From: Acidobacteriaceae bacterium | GTDB taxonomy: Bacteria > Acidobacteriota > Terriglobia > Terriglobales > Acidobacteriaceae | DNA: 38,382 bases | Direction of reading: 5' to 3' | Assembly: GCA_021323655.1 (NCBI GenBank) | Contig: JAJPKO010000043.1 | Coordinates: 86,337-124,718, forward strand | Shown here: in pieces, positions 8,734-16,287 of the stretch | Layout of the letters: each line of letters opens with the position of its first letter | Numbering within the stretch: the first letter of the stretch is position 1 | Program-made: the position numbers and the translations under genes | The notes under the pieces: model-generated | The model's input: the letters and a program-made list of their open reading frames with translations, nothing else | The model's database searches: none | Told to the model about the DNA's origin: nothing

Positions 8734-9699
8734 TCAACCGCCGCCAGGATGTTGGCCCTGCATCTCACTGCCGAGGACGTGATGGAGAATCCGCCAGAAC
8801 GGCGACAGCCAATTGGGTCTCTCTCGCCTCATCTCATGTTGAGCGCGGAACTCTCTTGCCACCTGACGAGCAAGGGAAGGCCACTTGTCCAACAGTTCGA
8901 TAGCTTCCGTCTCCTGTGCCCAATTCATCCCTGCAGACGACTCAAGCATCGCTGCGATAATCGAGGGCCTTTCAGACGGGGAAGCAGAGCTCAATCCGAG
9001 AGTGGCGGCCGAAATCACGCAATCGCGATCTTCGTCCTTTAGGAATGCACGCAAATCAGGCCACTCATTCATACCGATCCCAAATTCGACGAGCAACTGA
9101 AGGGTAGCGCGCCTGCGGCTCGAGGCTGCATATCCCTGAACCGGAAGTTGAGTTCGCCCACGGAGCAGCAATATTGCGTACGCTTTGGCCGCTTCCGGCA
9201 CTCTGCGCAGTCCTTCTTTGGCGTCCTCGCGACAGAGGTCATCTTCGAGCAGATCAAAGAGCAGAGGTACGCATTCGGGCCACCGGTATTGAGACAACGC
9301 TTGAATAAGGCCACCTGTAGGGCGTTGTTTTGTAGCATCAAGCAGGACTCGGAATGTCGTGGGCGACTCGTGACGCATCAGTTCCCGAGCCGCTGCGCTG
9401 CGGACCGCATCTTCTGCGAACAGAACTGTTGCGTCACTGGGGTGGATGTTCTCTCGCAGATAGCAAGTGAGGCTGGAATAGGCTCCAAGTGCTCCCAGGA
9501 TTCGAACTGCGCGGCAGCGGGACACAGAAATGGATCGTGGACGGGACTCCACAAGAAATCGTTCGACGGCAGGGACGACTCTCTGTCCAAGCGAGATCAA
9601 TTGTTCAGCCGCGCGATCCCCATCAACGAGAGAATCCAGACCGGAAACCATCTGCTCGATGGAGTCGTCCGAAGCCTGCTGGTGTGCCGGGCCTGTCAT
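8734..9699 (-). CDS. HEAT-repeat-like helical scaffold protein
   Basis: A 321-residue soluble protein built of paired helices of about 30-40 residues, with recurring short motifs such as R-A-V-R-I-L-G-A-L-G-A near 63-73, A-E-D-A-V-R-S-A-A-A near 94-104 and P-L-L-F-D-L-L-E near 145-152. These match HEAT/Armadillo-type repeats. No catalytic motif is visible. The start ATG overlaps the stop of the upstream methyltransferase (ATGA), and the stop lies 45 bases before the dynamin start, so it belongs to the same transcript. A reasonable guess is an adaptor that places the dynamin or methyltransferase; the repeat call rests on pattern only. Confidence 0.75.
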   Translation of the reverse strand: MTGPAHQQASDDSIEQMVSGLDSLVDGDRAAEQLISLGQRVVPAVERFLVESRPRSISVSRCRAVRILGALGAYSSLTCYLRENIHPSDATVLFAEDAVRSAAARELMRHESPTTFRVLLDATKQRPTGGLIQALSQYRWPECVPLLFDLLEDDLCREDAKEGLRRVPEAAKAYAILLLRGRTQLPVQGYAASSRRRATLQLLVEFGIGMNEWPDLRAFLKDEDRDCVISAATLGLSSASPSERPSIIAAMLESSAGMNWAQETEAIELLDKWPSLARQVAREFRAQHEMRRERPNWLSPFWRILHHVLGSEMQGQHPGGG

Positions 9700-10976
9700 A
9701 CCTCAATCTCATGCTCCTTCATGCTGGTCGCGTACCAGTCTTCACGGACCAGAGGAAGCCGGCATGCCCCCTGTTCCGGACGACTGCAAAGGACCTGATA
9801 GACTGCGATGTCTCCCCGATGAAAAGCCGCAGCCGATCCCGCCATATACAACAGCCAGATCCTGTAGGTTGTTTCCGAAACGTACCTTCGCAGTTCTTCT
9901 TCGTTCTCACGGAGACCTTCAACCCATTGGCGGAGCGTCAGCTCGTAGTGTTCGCGAAGATTTTCAACATCGCGCACCTCAAGTCCTGCTGTCTCGGCCG
10001 CGCTCACCGCTTGAGATAGGGTAACCAGCCTTCCGTCCGGAAAGACGTAGCGATCGATGAAAGAGTCTTTGCGGACCGGAGACAAGGCAGATCGCGCAAT
10101 GCCGTGGTTCAGAAATGTCCCACCGGGACTTAGCAGATTACAAACAGTCCGAAAGTACCTGGACAGGTTGTCGGGACCTACATGCTCAAACATTCCAACA
10201 CTGGCAATCTTGTCGAATGTGCCGAAGAGTTGATCACAATCCCGGTAGTCGCGAAGTTCTACCACGCATCTTGGTTGCAGGTTGCACTCTTCGATCCGGT
10301 ATTGAGTTGTTTCGGCTTGAATTGTGCTCAGAGTGATCCCATGAGCGTGGACCCTATGTTTATCCGCAGCGTGGAGGATTAGGCTTCCCCAACCGCAACC
10401 GACATCGAGAAAGCGTTCGAGTGGCTGCAGCCGCAATTTCCGGCAGATCAATTCGAGCTTTTGTGTCTGAGCCAAATCCAGAGAATCGCCTGCAGTTCGG
10501 AAATAGGCGCAGGAGTATGCGAGCGTGCTCCCCAACCATGGGCGAAAGAATTCGATAGGTTGATCGTAGTGGTAGGTGATTGAAGCACGATCCCTCGATT
10601 TAGAGTGCGGTGCCCCGAGATGAAACCACCGTTCTGTCCCGGCGAGGGTCCGAAGGAAGAGATCGTTGGTCCAGTACAGGAGATTACGGGGACGGCTGAC
10701 GAGATATTCTGCGACGGAAAAAACAGAGAAAATATTTCCTTCGACATCGATTTCCCGATGAATGAACGCTTCGCCAAGCGTCACCTCATTTGGATTGGCA
10801 ATTAGTGCTCGCAGTGCGCCAGGTGTTTCGACAACGACGGTGAACGCTGGTCTTTCACCGGCAAGGGACAGCCAGTGCCAACCGTTCCAGAGCCGGATAG
10901 CAAATGTCGGGCCCGAGTAGTTTCGGAACAAGTCATCTAACAGCTTCTGTCTTTGTGCTTGAAGAACATCAGGCAT
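9696..10976 (-). CDS. Cyclopropane-fatty-acyl-phospholipid synthase family methyltransferase
   Basis: SAM-dependent enzyme of 426 residues, of the family that adds a methylene or methyl group across double bonds of membrane phospholipid acyl chains. After an N-terminal SCP2-like part (about 20-120) come Y-x-Y-D (135-138), Y-S-C-A-Y-F with C156, and the SAM loop F-L-D191-V-G-C-G-W-G-S, then V-G-M-F-E-H-V-G, all typical of CFA/mycolic acid cyclopropane synthases. The start is uncertain: a GTG at 11057 would overlap the upstream gene by 35 bases, but the ATG at 10976 gives the normal family length, so I use it. Its place between a phosphoesterase and a HEAT protein that leads to a dynamin suggests a membrane-lipid role for the whole operon. 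Confidence 0.88.
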   Translation of the reverse strand: MPDVLQAQRQKLLDDLFRNYSGPTFAIRLWNGWHWLSLAGERPAFTVVVETPGALRALIANPNEVTLGEAFIHREIDVEGNIFSVFSVAEYLVSRPRNLLYWTNDLFLRTLAGTERWFHLGAPHSKSRDRASITYHYDQPIEFFRPWLGSTLAYSCAYFRTAGDSLDLAQTQKLELICRKLRLQPLERFLDVGCGWGSLILHAADKHRVHAHGITLSTIQAETTQYRIEECNLQPRCVVELRDYRDCDQLFGTFDKIASVGMFEHVGPDNLSRYFRTVCNLLSPGGTFLNHGIARSALSPVRKDSFIDRYVFPDGRLVTLSQAVSAAETAGLEVRDVENLREHYELTLRQWVEGLRENEEELRRYVSETTYRIWLLYMAGSAAAFHRGDIAVYQVLCSRPEQGACRLPLVREDWYATSMKEHEIEV

Positions 10977-11022
10977 CGTACAGGCGCCCCCGCTTCTTGA
11001 ATGTGCGACGTCTTTAATTGGA

Positions 11023-11739
11023 TCAATGATTGGAACCAGCACGGGCCGGAACTTCACCAGTGCGCAGCACAGTGATCAAAGCGTCCTGATCATCCGGGGC
11101 AATCGGCATGGCCCGGATTCCGCGAATCGTTTCCTCAATTGGGTATTCGTATTCCTTCAGAAACATTTCCTCATCCTGCCAAATCGCGTAACACGCTTTC
11201 GGCCTGCCCGTCTTGGGCTGGCCTACGCTGCCAGGGTTGAGAATGGTCGTTTTACCTTGTCGGCGGATAAAGGGTGTATGGGTGTGCCCGACCACCAGTA
11301 CTTCCGCGTCAATGCACTCGACCTGCTCCCGCCAACTCGGAGAGTTCTCCGGGCAGTAACCAAAAAGTGGATCTGTGGGGGTGGCGTGAACGAGATAGAA
11401 CCGCCTCGAAGGAACGGAAATCTCGCGGTAGAGGGGGAGATCTTTTAGATAATTGAGATCTTCCGTCGTGCATAGCTGCAGGGTGAGCCGTAGTGTCTCC
11501 GCCGCGAGCCTCTTATAGGGTGCAGAACACTGGGGATCTGCATTGGATCCGGCCGCGTAATCGTGGTTGCCGCGCACGACGACCGTGGCGTTGGCACGTA
11601 CCCAGTCGACTACTTCGTGCGGATTAGGCCCGTAGTCCACAAGATCGCCAATGCACCAAAGTTGATCGTATTGGTGTTCCGGTAATGCCTTGAGGGCGGC
11701 AAGGTTTGCGTGAATGTCGGAAATGATGACGATTTTCAC
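11023..11739 (-). CDS. Calcineurin-type metallophosphoesterase (YfcE/MJ0936-like)
   Basis: A 238-residue dimetal phosphoesterase. Motifs in order: D8-x-H10, G31-D32-L-V-D-Y-G, G57-N58-H59-D60, H118, and G151-H152-T-H154. This is the complete ligand set of the small bacterial family that hydrolyses phosphodiesters or phosphomonoesters, with cyclic nucleotides and nucleotide derivatives among known substrates. It is the first gene of the minus-strand operon that continues into the methyltransferase, HEAT protein and dynamin. It is separated from the divergent second dynamin gene by about 545 bases. Confidence 0.9.
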   Translation of the reverse strand: MKIVIISDIHANLAALKALPEHQYDQLWCIGDLVDYGPNPHEVVDWVRANATVVVRGNHDYAAGSNADPQCSAPYKRLAAETLRLTLQLCTTEDLNYLKDLPLYREISVPSRRFYLVHATPTDPLFGYCPENSPSWREQVECIDAEVLVVGHTHTPFIRRQGKTTILNPGSVGQPKTGRPKACYAIWQDEEMFLKEYEYPIEETIRGIRAMPIAPDDQDALITVLRTGEVPARAGSNH

Positions 11740-12284
11740 AGAACCTCCATTTCGGGGCGCGACTCGGGTGGCGCGCCTTTCGCTATAGATTCCGGATCTG
11801 TGGGGGTCGGATCGATGAGCAGGCGACTCCCCGACGCACGTCCGTCAGGGGTCATCATCTGCTCACCCCCGCATGAAAGGAGGGGATGAAACAGCAGTTC
11901 AGGCGAACCCCTTCGCCTCTTGCACCTACTAGAAGCTCAGATGCACGCATAAAGGATACCAGATTCAGAGATTTCACGTTTGGGGGGAACCACGATGAAG
12001 AGAAGGGAGGGCAGGAACCCAACTTCGAAGATTTCGGATGACGTGTGACCGCTGAGACAATTACAGGAAGAGAAGATATGCGAGAATAATGGTGGGTGTT
12101 GGAGTTCACCTTAACCGCCCACTGGGCAGATGACTCCTACGAAGAAGAGAGATTTTCTTGGTAGGTGTCCATCGTCTAGTTTCACCCTCCCAAGACAATC
12201 TTGTGCGACGGCGATTCGGAAAGGCGAAGCTGTGTCGAAATCAGCCGAAACATTGATCAGAAAGGTGTTCGGGGCACAAGAGTC
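11740..12284. other. Divergent intergenic region between the two dynamin transcripts
   Basis: No convincing gene. It holds a branched stem-loop at 11816-11865: outer arms TGAGCAG / CTGCTCA (11816-11822 and 11859-11865), inner arms CCCCGACG / CGTC-A-GGGG (11829-11836 and 11843-11851, one bulged A). No T-run follows on either strand, so it is not an intrinsic terminator; it could sit in the 5' leader of the minus-strand operon. A 17-codon frame at 11995-12048 has a G-rich ribosome-binding-like stretch ahead of it but resembles nothing. Confidence 0.4.
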
Positions 12285-14042
12285 ATGAAAGAGACCGACG
12301 GTATCAGCTCTCCAGTGCAGAATTACGGCAGTCCTTGGGCTCGGACCTCCATATTGATGGACGGCGCCTCTCGTCTGTTACATCTTGCCGATCTGGCTCA
12401 AGAACTTGGAGCGGAGCCTGTCGCCGAGGAGGCGCGTGAACTTGCCGCGCGAGTCTCTGAGGGGCGCTTCTACGTTGCCTGTGTTGGACAGTTCAAGCGC
12501 GGTAAATCGACCCTGCTGAATGCATTGGTCGGCCACGAGGTTGTCCCTACCGGGTTTGTTCCGGTCACAGCCGTGCCTACTGTGATTCGATTTGGCGAGA
12601 CGCTTCACGCGCGCATTCGCATGCGGGATGGGTCTTGGTGCGACATTCCGATGCTCGATCTGAAGGAATATGTGACCGAAGAATTGAACCCTGAGAACAA
12701 AAAAGGTGTGGACGGCGCAGAGGTCTTTGTGCCCACCCCTTTATTGTCCTCGGGGATGTGTTTTGTAGACACGCCCGGTTTGGGTTCGGTGTGGACTGGA
12801 AATACCGCGACCACACAGGCATTCATTCCTCACATAGATGCTGCCCTGGTTGTGATTGGAGCAGATCCGCCAATCGCCGGGGAGGAACTCGCACTGGTGG
12901 AGGCTGTTGGCAAGCAAGTTCAGGATCTGATCTTGGTCATCAACAAAGCCGATCGCACCAGTGATCCCGAGCGCGCCGCCGCCGCCAAATTCACACGCGA
13001 GATTCTGGAAAAGCGGTTGCATCGCCCTATGGGTGAGGTGTTCGAGGTGAGTGCGGTCGAGCGGATGGAGAACCGCGGTCCAGTGCGGGATTGGGAAAAG
13101 TTGCTTGCGAGCTTGTATCACCTCGTTGAAGACTCCGGCAGAAATCTCGTTCGCGCTGCTTGCGAGCGAGGCCTCCAACGCTTGAGCGAGCAATTGCTGG
13201 CTGTGATCCACGAAGACCGCGACGCGCTTCAGCGGCCAATCGAGGAATCCGAGCGCCGTATCGAGTTGATGAGGGAAACCATTGGCGAGGCAGAGCGCTC
13301 GATGCGTGAGCTGAACTTCCTGTTCATGGCGGAACAACAACGGATTTCGGACTACTTTGTTGACAGGCGTAAGGAGTTCTTTGAACTTGCCTGGAAGGAA
13401 TCTGAGAGAGAGTTTAATGATGCTCTTGAGTCGATGCCCCGTGGTTTTGGTCCGCGTTATCGCCACCGGGTCATGCACCTCAGCCAGCAGATTTCGGAAC
13501 GCAAGGTCATGCCTTGGCTCAAACCCGAGCAGGAAGAGGGCGAGCGTCAATATCGCGCCGTAGCCCTGCGATTTGTTGAGATGGGCAATAGCTTTTTGAA
13601 AAAATTGGCCGATGCGGGACTCAGCGAACTGACGCGAATGCCCCACGCGCTGGAGCCGGAGAAGGGGCTCCGCGTGCGCTCCCATTTCAGCTTCGAGAAA
13701 TTCTTAACCACGGCAGATCCTCCGTCACCTTTGCGCTGGCTCGCTGACGTCCTCCTGCCGCTTGTGGGTGCCCGCAAAGTTATCACGAACGAAGCTCGAA
13801 GTTTTCTGCAGCACCTCTTGGACACGAATAGTTCGCGAGTTCAAAACGACGTTCTCAATCGCATTCAGGAGAGCCGCGATCGCTTGGAGGTCGAGATCCG
13901 CAAACTGCTGCACGAAATCAGCCGCATTGCTGAACAGGCGCTTGATCGTGCGCGCAAAGTCAAAGAAGAAGGTGAACCCGCTGTGCAATCGGCACTCGAA
14001 CGGCTCGACCGATTGGAACGGGACGTTTCTGCACTCGCCTGA
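12285..14042 (+). CDS. Second dynamin-like GTPase
   Basis: A 585-residue bacterial dynamin-like protein, divergent from the operon that ends in the other dynamin. G1 is G68-Q-F-K-R-G73-K-S-T76, G3 is D162-T-P-G165, G4 is N220-K-A-D223. Long helical stretches at about 290-420 and 530-585 make the stalk, and a short hydrophobic patch near residues 490-500 (L-A-D-V-L-L-P-L-V-G-A) may be the membrane-touching paddle. It has no Cys/His tail, so the two proteins are unequal partners. Bacterial dynamins often come in such pairs. The ATG at 12285 is the first methionine with a plausible N-terminus; an earlier in-frame start at 12201 would add 28 poorly conserved-looking residues. Confidence 0.87.
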   Translation: MKETDGISSPVQNYGSPWARTSILMDGASRLLHLADLAQELGAEPVAEEARELAARVSEGRFYVACVGQFKRGKSTLLNALVGHEVVPTGFVPVTAVPTVIRFGETLHARIRMRDGSWCDIPMLDLKEYVTEELNPENKKGVDGAEVFVPTPLLSSGMCFVDTPGLGSVWTGNTATTQAFIPHIDAALVVIGADPPIAGEELALVEAVGKQVQDLILVINKADRTSDPERAAAAKFTREILEKRLHRPMGEVFEVSAVERMENRGPVRDWEKLLASLYHLVEDSGRNLVRAACERGLQRLSEQLLAVIHEDRDALQRPIEESERRIELMRETIGEAERSMRELNFLFMAEQQRISDYFVDRRKEFFELAWKESEREFNDALESMPRGFGPRYRHRVMHLSQQISERKVMPWLKPEQEEGERQYRAVALRFVEMGNSFLKKLADAGLSELTRMPHALEPEKGLRVRSHFSFEKFLTTADPPSPLRWLADVLLPLVGARKVITNEARSFLQHLLDTNSSRVQNDVLNRIQESRDRLEVEIRKLLHEISRIAEQALDRARKVKEEGEPAVQSALERLDRLERDVSALA

Positions 14043-14204
14043 TCACAATTCAATGGAGCGGATGAGTATCCGACGACTAGCGACTCGCAAGGCCCGAATA
14101 GGACTTCGACGAATGTACACGCAGCTATGGCTAATTTGCGGATGCGTGTCGCCGGGCTCGACTTCGAAGCACGACTCGAAGAGCTGTCCGCTCCGTTTCC
14201 CTTG

Positions 14205-14425
14205 AAGCGGACCCATCTTGAGGTCAATCTGGCTCCTGAAAGGTGCCATCGCCAAGATCACGGGGAAGGAGGGCCTCCGATTTTCGGGGCCAGCCAGGGT
14301 CTTCAATTCTGAAGAACTGATGCTGAGGGCCCTCGAACAGAGCAAGATTCAGAAGGGGCGATGTCGTTGTCATTCGCTACCAGAGACCAAAGGGCGGTAG
14401 CGGCACGCCGGAAGTGCTCACCTAT
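14205..14425 (+). pseudogene. Dihydroxy-acid dehydratase (ilvD) fragment, frameshifted
   Basis: Read across frames, this stretch spells the C-terminal segment of IlvD: V-N-L-A-P-E in one frame (14222-14239), then [21 protein letters not shown] in the next (from about 14240), then G-D-V-V-V-I-R-Y-x-x-P-K-G-G from about 14357. In intact IlvD these are contiguous (N-L-A-P-E-G-A ... [17 protein letters not shown]). One extra A in GAAAGG and one extra G in GGGG explain both shifts. The rest of the gene is missing on both sides. The third frame runs straight into the following peptidase gene. Confidence 0.8.
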
Positions 14426-15361
14426 CTCACGGACACTCAGGGACTCGTGCTCTCCGGCGTCGAGTTCCGCACCAAGGACAGTACCACCGCCGAAGACCGA
14501 ACCACCGTTGAAACCGAAGTCCTCGAATGGATCGAACGCTACCTCCAGATCGAGCACATTCTTGACTTGGACAGCGCGGAGTGTAAGCCGCCCCTCGCCA
14601 TTCCGAGAAAACTGGAAAGGATCGAAGATGCGGAACAACTGGCCCGCGAAGTCCGCTCGAAATGGATGCTCGGAACCGATCCCATCCCGAACATGACCGA
14701 GCTGCTCGAAGAGAAAGGTTTTAAAGTCCTCATCGTAGACCTGCCCGAAAGAGTCTCGGGCTTCACTTGCGTTGTGGCGCGGGAGAAAGGGTCGCCTGGA
14801 TTGCCGGTCATCGTCGATAATCGGCAGTTTCCCCTCGAGCGCCGCCGGCTGACTCTGGCGCACGAACTCGCCCATCGCGTCTTCGATCCGACCAGCCTTC
14901 CCGATAAAGAGGAAGAGAGAGCCGCCAATCTCTTCGCCGGAGCGTTCCTGATGCCACGCGAAGACCTCCTGCGCGAGGTAGGCAAGCAGCGCAACGCCCT
15001 GGGATACAAGGAGCTCATCGCCCTGAAACGGCTCTACCGCGTCAGCGGGGCAGCGCTGCTCATGCGCCTCAAACAAATCGGCGTGATCAACGCGTCCATT
15101 CTGACCTATGCTTTCCAGACCATCGCACGAGGCTGGCGGACCCGGGAACCAAAGGAGCTTGAACCGGAGAATATCCGCGGCCAGCGCGAACGCTCGCAGC
15201 GGTTCGAACGGCTGTGCTATCGCGCCCTCGGGGAAGAATTTGTGTCGCTGAGCAAGGCGGCCGGGCTGCTGGGAGTCCCTTTGCCAAAGGTCGAGGCAGG
15301 CCTGAAAGGACCGCAGATTAAACATGCGGATCATCATCAGTGGCTCGAGCTGCCTCATTGA
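14414..15361 (+). CDS. ImmA/IrrE-family metallopeptidase that has lost its HTH domain
   Basis: A 315-residue open frame. The zinc motif is H150-E-L-A-H154, followed by the E-E-R-A-A-N-L-F-A-G-A-F-L-M-P segment (about 167-181) that supplies the third ligand. From residue 11 onward (L-S-G-V-E-F-R ... E-V-L-E-W-I-E-R-Y-L) it matches XRE-ImmA fusion antitoxins, but the XRE helix-turn-helix that should precede this part (about 70 residues) is absent; the first residues come from the ilvD fragment instead. The GTG at 14414 lies inside that junction without a clear ribosome binding site. The gene is therefore probably a remnant, though the peptidase domain is uninterrupted. It overlaps the PIN remnant by 38 bases. 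Confidence 0.75.
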   Translation: MLTYLTDTQGLVLSGVEFRTKDSTTAEDRTTVETEVLEWIERYLQIEHILDLDSAECKPPLAIPRKLERIEDAEQLAREVRSKWMLGTDPIPNMTELLEEKGFKVLIVDLPERVSGFTCVVAREKGSPGLPVIVDNRQFPLERRRLTLAHELAHRVFDPTSLPDKEEERAANLFAGAFLMPREDLLREVGKQRNALGYKELIALKRLYRVSGAALLMRLKQIGVINASILTYAFQTIARGWRTREPKELEPENIRGQRERSQRFERLCYRALGEEFVSLSKAAGLLGVPLPKVEAGLKGPQIKHADHHQWLELPH

Positions 15362-15500
15362 TCTCCGCAAAGCTTCGCTGCTCGCGACCTTTCTACGTCC
15401 GCCGTTTGAAATCCTCATCCTTAATACCCTGTTTGAAGTTGAGCTTTTGAGCTTCACCGCGGATGAGAGACGGCAGATGACGAAACATCCGGTGAGATGA
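15324..15500 (+). pseudogene. Truncated PIN-domain toxin partner of the XRE-ImmA gene
   Basis: A 58-codon frame beginning inside the end of the peptidase gene: M-R-I-I-I-S-G-S-S-C-L-I-D-L-R-K-A-S-L-L, then P-F-E-I-L-I-L-N-T-L-F-E-V-E-L-L. This is the N-terminal third of the PIN nucleases that sit beside XRE-ImmA proteins. PIN proteins run to about 130-170 residues, so the catalytic C-terminal half is lost. The first catalytic aspartate, normally in I-S-D-S-S, reads glycine here. With the HTH-less peptidase it forms a dead toxin-antitoxin pair. Confidence 0.7.
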
Positions 15501-16287
15501 CGCAATACTTGCTCTTGCTGACCTACAGAGAAGTATTCGGTGGCTCATGGCCGACATTGACTGACTTCCGCGCGTGACTTGCGGCTGTGTCGAAGATCCC
15601 TCTTGTCAGAATATGCGCGGTTCTCAATGCGCATCTTGATCATTCTCGCCAACCCGACGCTCTCATGCGCCCAACGTGCAGGCGCCAGGCGTAAAGCTGC
15701 AGCCCGAGTAATGAACTGATGATAGGCGGCGATCCCCGCAGAATCTCGGCCTCCGCGCCTAGGCAGCCGAAACAGGCAACCTACGCCCTGCATGTATTGG
15801 CAATTGATCAGTGGTTAGATGACAATCCCGAACCAATGATCGGGTGACCGATGCTGTTGATGTCGTGCTTCATCTTCAGTGGATTGCGCCCCTCTTCTAT
15901 TTCCTATGCAGTTACCCTGGAGAGGAGGATCTTTGTGCAGTCCTGTTCCTGCCGGAAAAAGCGAGCAAACGATCCAAAAGCTAATTTCGGCCGGATTTCT
16001 CGCCGCCAAGGCTGCGCAACTTGTTCAATCGGCGGAACGTCTACTGGCCTCCGATACAGGCCCGATTCGAATATCCCATGCCGATCTCCGCAAATTGGGC
16101 ATCGTCCTCCGCGCGCCCCGGTGAGTTCTCAATGATTCCAAATTTCTCCGGATATTCGCCTTGTATTCGCCTATAATCGATACGTCCGATTCAGTTATCG
16201 CACCCAGCTTTGCCCTCCTGAATCTCACACTCGCGGTCTTGGATTGTATGCTTAGAATGAATGACTTAAGTGATTTGACGAGGAACT
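15501..16287. other. Gene-poor region with possible remnant
   Basis: No gene I can support. A + strand frame at 15879-16124 contains Q-K-L-I-S-A-G-F-L-A-A-K-A-A-Q-L-V and ends in S-H-A-D-L-R-K-L-G-I-V-L-R. The last part recalls the C-terminus of radical-SAM putative DNA modification/repair proteins, but only weakly, so I treat it as a possible fossil. A perfect TATAAT at 16173-16178 lies 110 bases before the operon that follows, with no good -35; it is the best -10 candidate for that operon. Confidence 0.3.

Noticed and set aside
9485-9515. tRNA T-arm-like GTTCGAATC on the minus strand
   Set aside because: The flanking bases do not pair as a T-stem and no acceptor or anticodon arm surrounds it; it lies inside the HEAT-like gene.
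11995-12048. 17-codon frame with a G-rich site upstream
   Set aside because: Too short and without similarity; could be chance in a G-rich stretch.
12741-13685. A 314-codon minus-strand frame
   Set aside because: Antisense to the second dynamin, whose G motifs and stalk are clear; no motif in the minus frame.
14303-15505. A 400-codon open frame on the minus strand
   Set aside because: It is antisense to the ImmA-type peptidase, which has clear motifs; the minus frame has none and arises from high third-position GC.
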